11,793 bases of DNA from Pirellulales bacterium. Its GTDB lineage: Bacteria; Planctomycetota; Planctomycetia; Pirellulales; JAICIG01. Below are positions 1-7,960 of this stretch, one piece after another (position 1 is the first letter of the stretch; each line of letters opens with the position of its first letter). The stretch is from the NCBI GenBank assembly GCA_025924495.1, contig JAICIG010000248.1, positions 1 through 11,793 on the forward strand. The letters are read 5' to 3'. Below the pieces are notes generated by a model. That model made no database searches, was not told the DNA's origin, and worked only from the letters and a program-made list of their open reading frames with translations. The position numbers were made by a program, and so were the translations under genes.

Positions 1-903
1 CTCCTGGCTCATGTCCGCCAGCTCAGGCACGGAACTTTGCATGCGAAACGCCATCTCATACTGAGCGACTCGCGTGCGAATCTCCGGGTCGCCGACTAAC
101 TCGGCCTGTTTTTGGTTCAAGGCGTTCAAGGCATCGAGTGCTCGGCGGCGCGCGGCTGCATCAATGCCCGGGGGGTTGGAGAGATACAACACCGGATCGC
201 CGCTGGAACGAAAGCTGATTCCTTGATGATCCGACGGTAAGAAACCAGAGCCCCACAATCGTGCGTAAAGCGGATCGTCGGGGCGCGCGGCACTGCCGCG
301 CGACAGCAGCACGACGAAAGCCGGCCGATCTTCGCTCTCGCTCCCTAAACCGTAGCTGATCCAGCTTCCCATGCTTGGCCGGCCGGCGAGCTGATGCCCG
401 GTCTGCAAATAGGTCACAGCCGGATCGTGGTTGATCGCCTCCGTGTGCATCGAACGGACGAAACAGAGTTGGTCGACAACTCCGGCCAGCGACGGCAACA
501 ACTCGCTGACCCAGGCGCCCGACTGGCCGTGTTGCGAAAACTTGAACAGCGACGAAACGACCGGAAATGACTTCTGTCCCGATGTCATGCCGGTCAGGCG
601 CTGGCTGCCGCGAACCGAGGCGGGCAATTCTTCGCCATGCCGGGCTTTGAGCTGCGGTTTGTAGTCGAACAGGTCCATCTGCGCCGGACCGCCGTGCATG
701 AACAGGTAAATCACACGTTTGGCTCGCGGCGCAAAATGAGGCGCCGAGAGAATGCCCCGGCTGCCGCTTGTGGCTAAGGGCGCCGCTAACGCTTTGCCCG
801 GCAATAGCGACGTCAGCGCCGCGGCGCCCAGCGCCATGGACGATCGATTAAAGAATTGGCGACGCGTGAGCTCGGCTTGCAGAGCGGCCATTCGGCGATT
901 CAT
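1..903 (-). CDS. DUF1501 family protein with Tat-type leader (partial, C-terminus beyond the left edge)
   Basis: An open frame of 301 codons runs from ATG at 903 to the left edge with no stop, so only the N-terminal part is present; the complete paralogue at 7961-9412 has 483 residues. The leader has a twin-arginine motif, TRRQFF at residues 13-18, then a hydrophobic stretch (about 23-34) ending in small residues near ALAA. This suggests Tat export in folded form. The family signature (H-G-G-P, then D-x-F-D-Y-K-P) lies at about residues 70-83, and a GSWISYGLGSE-type segment follows later. DUF1501 proteins adopt an alkaline-phosphatase/sulfatase-like fold; no activity can be assigned from sequence. 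A GGAG Shine-Dalgarno lies on the minus strand (910-913), 6 nt before the ATG. The gene begins 13 bp after the stop of the upstream PSCyt/PSD1 gene, so the two are very likely cotranscribed. Confidence 0.93.
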   Translation of the reverse strand, partial: MNRRMAALQAELTRRQFFNRSSMALGAAALTSLLPGKALAAPLATSGSRGILSAPHFAPRAKRVIYLFMHGGPAQMDLFDYKPQLKARHGEELPASVRGSQRLTGMTSGQKSFPVVSSLFKFSQHGQSGAWVSELLPSLAGVVDQLCFVRSMHTEAINHDPAVTYLQTGHQLAGRPSMGSWISYGLGSESEDRPAFVVLLSRGSAARPDDPLYARLWGSGFLPSDHQGISFRSSGDPVLYLSNPPGIDAAARRRALDALNALNQKQAELVGDPEIRTRVAQYEMAFRMQSSVPELADMSQE

Positions 904-909
904 CGTTTT

Positions 910-913
910 CTCC
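910..913 (-). promoter_or_regulatory. Ribosome binding site of the left DUF1501 gene
   Basis: GGAG on the minus strand, 6 nt before the ATG at 903, inside the 13-bp gap after the preceding gene. It fixes the start and supports independent translation within an operon. Confidence 0.6.
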
Positions 914-916
914 GCC

Positions 917-3900
917 TCAAGGCCGTGTAACTGTTTCGTCCAGATTGAGCAAAACGGACATCACGTTGGTCCACGCCGCATGCTCTAGCGGATCAAGGGA
1001 TCGGTCTCGCGGCCACTCGCCCGCGCTCAGCAATTCCTCGGCTGCTTGCGGCTTGCCGGCAAATGCGCTCCGTTCTTGCTCAAACAACCGCAGCAAGGCG
1101 CTCGCTTCGTCGGCTTCAGGCAAGCGGCACGCGGCGCGACGGAAAGCATATCGCAGGCGATCATCGCGTGATGTGGCCTGCTGCATGGCGTGCTGGGCCA
1201 AAACGCGTGCTGCTTCGATATAGGTCGTGTCGTTGAGCAGCACCAGCGCTTGCAAAGGGGTGTTGGTGCGCGAGCGGCGCACGACGCAGGTCTCGCGCGT
1301 CGGAGCGTCGAAGGCCAACAACGCCGGCGGCGGGCTCTGCCGTTTCCAGTACGTATATAGACTGCGACGGTAGAGCGCGGCGCCGTGGTCCTGCACATAA
1401 GTCTGGTCGCCGTTATATGAGACCGCTTCCCATAGGCCAGCGGGCTGATAGGGCTTGACGCTTGGTCCGCCGATCTTGTTGGTCAGGATTCCGCTGATGG
1501 CTAACGCCTGGTCGCGAATCAGCTCGGCGGGCAAGCGAAATCGCGGACCGCGGGCAATCAGGCGGTTGTCTGGATCGCGCTCGAGCAGTTCGCCACGAAC
1601 CCGGGAGGTCTGTCGATAGGCTGCGCTCATGACGATCTGCCTCTGGAGCGCCTTGACATCCCAGCCCGAGCGAACGAATTCCATCGCCAGCCAGTCGAGC
1701 AATTCGGGATGGCTGGGCGCCTCGCCTTGCGAACCGAAGTCGTTGACGGTTTTCACCAACCCCACGCCAAAGAACTGCTGCCAGAGCCGGTTCACGGCCA
1801 CGCGCGCCGTGAGCGGATGCTCCGGATCGACCAGCCAACGGGCCAGTCCAAGGCGATTTCGCGGGAGACTGTCGGACAATCGTGGCAGGCTGGCCGGCAC
1901 GCCGGCCAAAACGATCTCGCCGGGCTGATCGTATTGGCCCCGCACGAGCAGATGGGTTTCGCGGGGCGTGCTCAATTCTTGCATGACCATCGTGGTTTCG
2001 ACGCCAGACAGCAAATTGACGCGCTGCTTCTCCAGCTTCGTCCAACGATCGTATGCCTGGCGATCGTCGGACGAAGCGACATGTTGCAAGTAATACTCGA
2101 GCAGATGTTGCGATTGCTGCTTCGTGCGTTGTTCGGCCGGGACGGCGAGGGCGCCATCGACGAGTTGCGCCCAAAAGAGATCAGTCACTTCGTCGGCGCG
2201 CAGTGCGCGAGGAACAAATTGCACCTCGTCGATCAGGCCGTCAAAGCCCATCGTCTCGTCCTTGCGACCGATACGCCACGGCTCATCGTTAGCTAGAGAG
2301 CCGGACAAATTGTCTCGCTCGATCTTGACCGCTTGCTTGTTTGCGTTGAGATAAACTTGCATGCCGGCAGCCTTGCCAGACCCGTCATACACGAAGACGA
2401 CGTGATGCCATTCATGCGGCGAGAAGCGGTTGTCGGTGATCAATTCCAGAGCGCTTTCGGCCCAGCGATGGACCAGGTTGACGCGAATCTGGCGGCGATA
2501 CCAAAGCATTTCAAAGCCGCGGAGATCTCCAGCAGGCTCGATCTTCGACAAGATGCAGCCGGTTTGCGCCGCCGCGGGGCGAATCCAGGCCGAAACAGTG
2601 AACGGCGTATCGCGATCGAGAGCGGCATTGCCCTGGAACTCGAAATGTCCCCCATTATCGAGCAAGGCGGCATGCCCGCGAATTCCCTTCTCGTAGCGGA
2701 CGCGGTCGACGGCCTTCGCCGCCGCGTTGCGGCCGGTATGATCGACGCCCGCCTCGCTGAAGTCGAACCAGGCAGCCGTATCAGGCGGCGAAAGCGCCGG
2801 CAACGCATCGTGCGCCATCGCCTGCCAGGCAAGCAACGGTTCCTGAAGCCGCTTTTCCGTTTCTTTCCAGGCCAACTCCACCGCAACGCGCTCTCGGTCA
2901 AGTTGCGCAAGCTGCTCTTTCTCTTCGGCAGACATCAGTTGCAATACTGGGGCCGGATTCGCCGTGCCGGTGACGAGTCCCTGCTCCGGCACATTGTTGA
3001 AGAAAGCGAACAGTTGATAGTAGTCGCGCTGAGTGATTGCATCGAATTTATGATCGTGGCAGCGGGCACAGCCGAGCGTTAAGCCTAGCCAGATGGCGGC
3101 GGTCGTTTCCGTGCGGTCTCCCACGTATTCGACGCGATACTCCTCGTCGATCACGCCGCTTTCATTCGTCACCGGATGGTTGCGATGCAGCCCCGTGGCA
3201 ATCATCTGCTCCGTCGTCGCTCCCGGGAGCAGATCGCCGGCAAGTTGCTCGATTGTGAACTGATCGTACGGTTGATTGCGATTGAAGGCGGCGATGACCC
3301 AGTCTCGCCAGCGCCAGATCTGCCGTTCCAGATCAGAAAAGTATCCATTGGTATCGGCATAGCGCGCCAGATCGAGCCACTCCAGCGCCATTCGTTCGCC
3401 ATAGTGCGGCGAAGCCAACAGCCGGTCGACGACGCGCTCATATGCAGCCGGCGAATCGTCGGCAAGAAATGCATCGAGTTCGGCCAGCGTCGGCGGGAGA
3501 CCCGTTAAATCAAGGCTGAGACGCCGCAGCAGTAGGGGTTTGTCCGCCTCGGGCGACGGTGCCAGGGTCGCCTGCTCCAATCGCTGCAAAATGAATCGGT
3601 CAATTCCATTCTTGGCCCAGTCGCTTCGATCGACATGCGGCGGCTGCAAAGGTTGCGGGGGAATCAAGCTCCAATGAGCCTGATAATTCGCTCCAGCGTC
3701 AATCCAGCGCCGAATGGTTTCGATTTCACGCTCTGTTAGCTTTTGCCCCGATTCGGCAGGGGGCATGCGCTCGTCGCGGTCGCTTGTCGTGAGGCGGCGC
3801 ACAACTTCGCTTTCATCCGCCTTGCCCGGCACGATCGCCCCGGCGCCGTCACCGTCGCGAATCACTGCTTCGCGCTGGTCGAGGCGCAAATCGGCCTGTC

Positions 3901-4147
3901 GACTAGCGCTGTCGGGGCCGTGGCAGCGAAAGCACTTATCGGACAGGATTGCGCGAACATCGCGGTTGTATTCGATCGCCGATGAGTCATCGGCAGCAAT
4001 CACGATTGCGGTGTTGGCCCACCAGACCACTGCGATGACGCATGCGCTACGCAACCATGACTGGCTCACCAGCGTCGGACATAGCCGATCACTGCATCGC
4101 GGAAGGTCCGCCTGTCGGGCTTCGGACTGAGATTCGGTAAACGACAT
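917..4147 (-). CDS. PSCyt1-PSCyt2(DUF1549)-LamG-PSD1(DUF1553) protein, cytochrome-type, exported
   Basis: A 1076-residue protein if started at ATG 4147; the frame stays open to an ATG at 4297 (1126 residues). I prefer 4147 because it puts the hydrophobic signal segment (about residues 34-50, ending VIAADD) closer to the N-terminus, but neither start has a good Shine-Dalgarno. Domains in order: PSCyt1 with haem motif CFRCH at residues 72-76 and a downstream R-M-P-P whose Met may be the distal ligand; PSCyt2/DUF1549 at about 175-385, with LSLDLTGLPP and a second haem motif CARCH at 360-364 followed by DHKFD; a LamG/concanavalin-like insert at about 457-655 (FTVSAWIRP, EWHHVVFVYDGSG, IDEVQF); and PSD1/DUF1553 at about 760-1050 (NRLGLARWLVDPEHPLTARV, PSHPELLDWLA, TNTPLQALVLLND). 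These proteins are typical of planctomycetes and their function is not established; an envelope-located c-type cytochrome role is inferred from the motifs. It is the first gene of a two-gene unit with the DUF1501 gene. Confidence 0.93.
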   Translation of the reverse strand: MSFTESQSEARQADLPRCSDRLCPTLVSQSWLRSACVIAVVWWANTAIVIAADDSSAIEYNRDVRAILSDKCFRCHGPDSASRQADLRLDQREAVIRDGDGAGAIVPGKADESEVVRRLTTSDRDERMPPAESGQKLTEREIETIRRWIDAGANYQAHWSLIPPQPLQPPHVDRSDWAKNGIDRFILQRLEQATLAPSPEADKPLLLRRLSLDLTGLPPTLAELDAFLADDSPAAYERVVDRLLASPHYGERMALEWLDLARYADTNGYFSDLERQIWRWRDWVIAAFNRNQPYDQFTIEQLAGDLLPGATTEQMIATGLHRNHPVTNESGVIDEEYRVEYVGDRTETTAAIWLGLTLGCARCHDHKFDAITQRDYYQLFAFFNNVPEQGLVTGTANPAPVLQLMSAEEKEQLAQLDRERVAVELAWKETEKRLQEPLLAWQAMAHDALPALSPPDTAAWFDFSEAGVDHTGRNAAAKAVDRVRYEKGIRGHAALLDNGGHFEFQGNAALDRDTPFTVSAWIRPAAAQTGCILSKIEPAGDLRGFEMLWYRRQIRVNLVHRWAESALELITDNRFSPHEWHHVVFVYDGSGKAAGMQVYLNANKQAVKIERDNLSGSLANDEPWRIGRKDETMGFDGLIDEVQFVPRALRADEVTDLFWAQLVDGALAVPAEQRTKQQSQHLLEYYLQHVASSDDRQAYDRWTKLEKQRVNLLSGVETTMVMQELSTPRETHLLVRGQYDQPGEIVLAGVPASLPRLSDSLPRNRLGLARWLVDPEHPLTARVAVNRLWQQFFGVGLVKTVNDFGSQGEAPSHPELLDWLAMEFVRSGWDVKALQRQIVMSAAYRQTSRVRGELLERDPDNRLIARGPRFRLPAELIRDQALAISGILTNKIGGPSVKPYQPAGLWEAVSYNGDQTYVQDHGAALYRRSLYTYWKRQSPPPALLAFDAPTRETCVVRRSRTNTPLQALVLLNDTTYIEAARVLAQHAMQQATSRDDRLRYAFRRAACRLPEADEASALLRLFEQERSAFAGKPQAAEELLSAGEWPRDRSLDPLEHAAWTNVMSVLLNLDETVTRP

Positions 4148-4297
4148 AGGGTCAGTAGGCGGCTTTCGGGCGAGCATCGCGTGCAAATGGCGGCTGCCTG
4201 CTATACAGCGCTGGAGGCCAATGACAAAACCATCATAATAGAGGCGCGCATCTCGGCCTACCGCCACACTGATGCCGAGTTTACTAGCCCCTCTCAT

Positions 4298-4486
4298 CGG
4301 ATTGCCCCAACCTCAATAGGCATGACGGTATATGACTGAGATGCATCGATGGTCCACGCTCTCAGGCCTGCAGACGATCGGCAGCGAGTTACAACAACGC
4401 AACGCCGAAAGGGAGGCAATCGCAACTCGCGGGGTTATAATAAAACGTTGCCGCCGACCATCCCGCCTTGCGACCGCTCTTGAGCT
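4298..4486. promoter_or_regulatory. Divergent intergenic region between two paralogous PSCyt/PSD1 operons
   Basis: About 190 bp lies between the two outermost ATGs, or about 340 bp if the left gene starts at 4147. Any promoters of both outward-facing operons should lie here. On the plus strand there is a TATAAT at 4436-4441. On the minus strand a weaker CATATACC-type sequence lies around 4325-4333, about 30 nt before the ATG at 4297. I see no RNA gene, terminator or clear operator palindrome. Confidence 0.5.
4436..4441 (+). promoter_or_regulatory. Candidate -10 box for the right PSCyt/PSD1-DUF1501 operon
   Basis: A perfect TATAAT hexamer 45 nt before the ATG at 4487 would give a leader of roughly 40 nt. 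The sequence 17 bp upstream (GAGGCA) is a poor -35 element, so this rests on the -10 match and its position. Confidence 0.4.
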
Positions 4487-7400
4487 ATGATGCCGCAGCC
4501 TATTAAGCGAATTGGCGAAATCGCGGAAGTTCCGCTCGCACATGTGGCTTTCCGAGCATTGATCTTGGCAGTCGCTCTCTTGGCCGGCACCCCCGGTGAA
4601 AGCCGGGCGGCAAACGCTTTTTCAACCGAGGCGGCGGAGTATTTCGAGAAGCATATTCGGCCGCTGCTCGTCGAGCATTGCCAGCAATGCCACGGCTCTA
4701 AAAAACAAGAGGCAGGGCTGCGGCTCGATTCGCGCACCTCAATAATGGCAGGCGGCGAGAATGGACCCGTAGTCGTGCCGGGCAAGCCGGAAATGAGCCG
4801 TCTGGTGCGGGCCATCGGCTATCAAGACGAAGCATTGCAGATGCCGCCCGACGGCAAGCTGTCTGGGGAAGCAATTGCGCGGTTAACCCAGTGGATTAAG
4901 TCGGGGGCGCCTTGGCCCACTGATCCGAGCTCGCAACCAGAACATGCTAATCGGTCAGCGGACGCCTGGAAGGAACACTGGGCGTTCCAACGGGTGCGCG
5001 AGCCGGCGTTACCCGCTGTGAAGGACAGTGACTGGGTGCGCTCGCCGATCGACCAGTTCGTTCTCGCGCGATTGGAAGCCGCAGGTCTGGCTCCTTCGCC
5101 GCCCGCCAATCGCCGCACGCTTATCCGGCGTCTTTATATCGATCTGACGGGCGTGCCGCCTGCGCCAGATGAAGTTGAGGCATTTGTCGCCGATGAACGG
5201 CCCAATTCCATCTCACAACTGGTCGACCGGCTCTTGGCCTCGCCGCAGTACGGTGAGCGTTGGGGACGCTATTGGCTCGACCTGGCCCGCTATGCAGACA
5301 ACAAGGGATATAAGTTTTTTTCATCCGATGAATTGTATGCGTACACGTACCGCGACTGGGTTATTTCGGCGCTGAATAACGATCTGCCTTACGACCAATT
5401 CATTATCCAGCAGCTTGCCGCCGACCGCCTGACGAGTGGCGAAGATACGCGCCCCTTGGCGGCAATGGGTTTCTTGACAGTCGGCCGCAGGTTTTTGGAA
5501 GACGTTCATGACATCATCGATGATCGGATCGACGTGGTGGGCAGAGGTTTGCTGGGATTGACGATTTCCTGCGCTCGTTGCCATGACCACAAGTTCGATC
5601 CGATTCCGACGGCCGACTACTACTCACTTTATGGAGTCTTTGCGGGCTCGGTCGAACGGACGCGCACCTTGCTTGGCGCCGAGCGAACGTCCGAGGAGAG
5701 CGAGCTCCTAAATGAGCTTCAAGCGCGCGAAGACGCTCTCGACCAATATCTTGAAAAGCGGCACAAGGAGCTATTGACCGCATTCCGGACGCAAATCGCC
5801 GAGTACCTGATCGCCGCCCGTGCCGCGCAGAAGCTGCCGCCGACTGACAAGTTTATGTTCGTCGAAGAGCCAGGCAAGCTGAGTTTGCTCATAATCGGCA
5901 ACTGGCGGGCCCTGCTGGATCGCACGCAGCGCGGCCACGATCCGATCTTCGCCCCCTGGCACGCCATGGCGTCGCTCGCCGACGGCGACTTTGCCGCGCA
6001 AGCGGCGCCGCTGTGCTCGAAGTTTGCCGCGAACGCAGATCCCGATCATCCGCTCAACCCTCGTGTCGCGGCGTTATTTGCCAGCTCGGCTCCTGCCGAT
6101 CTGGCCGAGGTCGCGCGGCGCTATGCTACGTTGTTCACGCAGATCGAGTCCGAATGGCAAGCAGCTGGCCAGATCACAAGCACCGGCGCCGCACTGGCCG
6201 AGCCGCCGGTGCGCTTGCCAAACGATCATGACGAAGCGCTGCGCCGCGTACTGCATGGCCCGACTTCTCCTTGCGACGTGCCAATGACCGATGTCGAGTT
6301 GCTAGTCGGCCGACCGGGCCAGGCGGAGATCAACGAACTGCGCAAGAAGATTTCTGAATCGCTGAATGCCGCGAAGTTCCGCCCGCGACGAGCCATGGTT
6401 CTGGAGGAATCGCCCGCGTTGTGTCTGTACCAGCCGCATGTCTTTGTGCGCGGCAAGCCCGGCAACTTGGGCCCGGAAACGCGCCGTCAGTTTCTCGGCG
6501 CCCTGGCCGGCCCGGAACGAAAGCCATTTGCTCAAGGCAGCGGCCGATTGGAACTGGCTCGCGCCATCGCTGATGCCAACAATCCGCTCACGGCGCGCGT
6601 GCTGGTCAATCGCGTCTGGCTCGCGCATTTCGGCGCCGGACTGGTCCGCACGCCGAGCGACTTCGGCCTGCGCAGCGAGCCGCCCAGCCATCCCGAGCTA
6701 TTGGATTGGCTCGCTCACTCGTTTGCGCATCATGGCTGGTCGTTGAAGCAGCTCCACCGGTTAATCGTCCTCTCCGCGACCTATCAGCAGTCGAGCCACG
6801 ATCGGACAGAAGCGGCCGTGATCGATCCCGACAATCGACTCGTCTGGCGGATGAATCGCCGGCGACATGATTTGGAATCGATGCGTGATGCGTTATTGTC
6901 GGTCGCCGGGCGGCTCGACCTCACGCCAAGCGGCTTGCCGGTCGATATTCTCGCAGCACCCTATAGCCGCAGGCGGACGGTTTATGGGTTCGTCGACCGG
7001 CAGAATCTGCCCGGACTGTTCCGCGTTTTCGATTTTGCCGTGCCCGATGCTCACAGCCCCCAGCGATATACAACAACCGTGCCACAACAGGCGTTGTATT
7101 TGATGAATCACCCGTTTGTGAGCGAGCAAGCACAGCACGTCGCCCGCAGAGCTGACATCACCGAGCTGGTCGAGCCGACGCAACGGATCGCGCAGTTATA
7201 CCGGCTCTTGTTTGGCCGCTCTCCGAGCTCGGAAGAGATCGCCTCGGGACTGGAGTTTCTTGCCCCTCGCGATGCAGCACAACCTTTAGCCACGGTCGCT
7301 GCCTGGCAGTACGGCTATGGCGAGCAGGACCCAGCCACCGGTAAAATCAAGCAATTCACGAAGCTGATCCGTTTTACTGGCCTGCGTTGGCAGGGCGGAC

Positions 7401-7885
7401 CTGCGCTCCCGGATCCGCGGGTCGGCTGGGTGTTTGTGGATGCCGCGGGCGGTCATCCGGGGGAATTGCCGGCATTCAGTTGTATTCGTCGCTGGATCGC
7501 CCCTTATGACGCCTCGATCGCCATCAGCGGCACGCTCAAGCATGCCGAAACGCAAGGGGATGGAATCGATGCGGCAATCATTTCCAGTTCTGCGGGCGTC
7601 CTAGGGCGCTGGACCGTGCAGAACAATCAGGCAGAAACTGCCGTTGATAAGCTCGACGTGAAGCAGGGCGACACGATCGATTTCGTCGTGGCCCGGCGCG
7701 AAAACGTGACCTGCGATCAGTTCCTTTGGGCTCCTGCAATTCGCGCGATTACCAGATTGCCGGGCAGCGAAGCCCAAGCTGCCGATTGGAACGCAACACG
7801 AGACTTCGTCGGCGTTTCCTCCGATCCGTGGGAGCGTTACGTGCATGCGCTATTGATGACGAATGAGTTTGTTTTCATCGATTGA
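4487..7885 (+). CDS. PSCyt1-PSCyt2(DUF1549)-PSD1(DUF1553) protein with a C-terminal insert module, exported
   Basis: A 1132-residue protein. The start is ATG 4487, or the adjacent in-frame ATG 4490; no strong Shine-Dalgarno is seen. A Sec-type signal occupies about residues 20-42 (hydrophobic ALILAVALLAG, cleavage near SRA-ANA). PSCyt1 carries haem motif CQQCH at 65-69 and an MPP motif at 119-121. PSCyt2/DUF1549 spans about 182-386, with YIDLTGVPP, RYWLDLARYAD and a second haem motif CARCH at 362-366 followed by DHKFDPI. A helical, charged segment (about 400-440) leads into an unassigned linker without the LamG module of the left copy. PSD1/DUF1553 begins near 685 (LTARVLVNRVW, PSHPELLDWLAHSF). 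The segment at about 940-1095 looks like an inserted beta-rich module (WVFVDAAGGHPGE, GRWTVQNN, GDTIDFVVARRENVTCDQF), after which the usual PSD1 ending resumes (WERYVHALLMTNEFVFID). Function is unknown. It is the first gene of the right-facing pair. Confidence 0.94.
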   Translation: MMPQPIKRIGEIAEVPLAHVAFRALILAVALLAGTPGESRAANAFSTEAAEYFEKHIRPLLVEHCQQCHGSKKQEAGLRLDSRTSIMAGGENGPVVVPGKPEMSRLVRAIGYQDEALQMPPDGKLSGEAIARLTQWIKSGAPWPTDPSSQPEHANRSADAWKEHWAFQRVREPALPAVKDSDWVRSPIDQFVLARLEAAGLAPSPPANRRTLIRRLYIDLTGVPPAPDEVEAFVADERPNSISQLVDRLLASPQYGERWGRYWLDLARYADNKGYKFFSSDELYAYTYRDWVISALNNDLPYDQFIIQQLAADRLTSGEDTRPLAAMGFLTVGRRFLEDVHDIIDDRIDVVGRGLLGLTISCARCHDHKFDPIPTADYYSLYGVFAGSVERTRTLLGAERTSEESELLNELQAREDALDQYLEKRHKELLTAFRTQIAEYLIAARAAQKLPPTDKFMFVEEPGKLSLLIIGNWRALLDRTQRGHDPIFAPWHAMASLADGDFAAQAAPLCSKFAANADPDHPLNPRVAALFASSAPADLAEVARRYATLFTQIESEWQAAGQITSTGAALAEPPVRLPNDHDEALRRVLHGPTSPCDVPMTDVELLVGRPGQAEINELRKKISESLNAAKFRPRRAMVLEESPALCLYQPHVFVRGKPGNLGPETRRQFLGALAGPERKPFAQGSGRLELARAIADANNPLTARVLVNRVWLAHFGAGLVRTPSDFGLRSEPPSHPELLDWLAHSFAHHGWSLKQLHRLIVLSATYQQSSHDRTEAAVIDPDNRLVWRMNRRRHDLESMRDALLSVAGRLDLTPSGLPVDILAAPYSRRRTVYGFVDRQNLPGLFRVFDFAVPDAHSPQRYTTTVPQQALYLMNHPFVSEQAQHVARRADITELVEPTQRIAQLYRLLFGRSPSSEEIASGLEFLAPRDAAQPLATVAAWQYGYGEQDPATGKIKQFTKLIRFTGLRWQGGPALPDPRVGWVFVDAAGGHPGELPAFSCIRRWIAPYDASIAISGTLKHAETQGDGIDAAIISSSAGVLGRWTVQNNQAETAVDKLDVKQGDTIDFVVARRENVTCDQFLWAPAIRAITRLPGSEAQAADWNATRDFVGVSSDPWERYVHALLMTNEFVFID

Positions 7886-7949
7886 GAAAATCTAACTTGA
7901 GCGAACGACGCCGAGATCAGGCGCGGGCACAGCACGCATTTGATCGTTT

Positions 7950-7953
7950 AGGA
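7950..7953 (+). promoter_or_regulatory. Ribosome binding site of the right DUF1501 gene
   Basis: AGGA ends 7 nt before the ATG at 7961, which supports that start. The 75-bp gap after the preceding gene shows no terminator, consistent with cotranscription. Confidence 0.55.
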
Positions 7954-7960
7954 CCGCGAT

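Noticed and set aside
1413..2174. 253-codon open frame on the minus strand
   Set aside because: It is an alternative frame within the left PSCyt/PSD1 gene, arginine/alanine-rich and without conserved motifs.
2333..3082. 249-codon open frame on the plus strand
   Set aside because: It is antisense to the LamG/PSCyt2 part of a well-supported minus-strand gene, has no family motifs, and arises from GC-rich codon bias.
4298..4486. Possible tRNA, small RNA or riboswitch in the divergent gap
   Set aside because: No cloverleaf, conserved riboswitch core or strong hairpin could be seen by eye.
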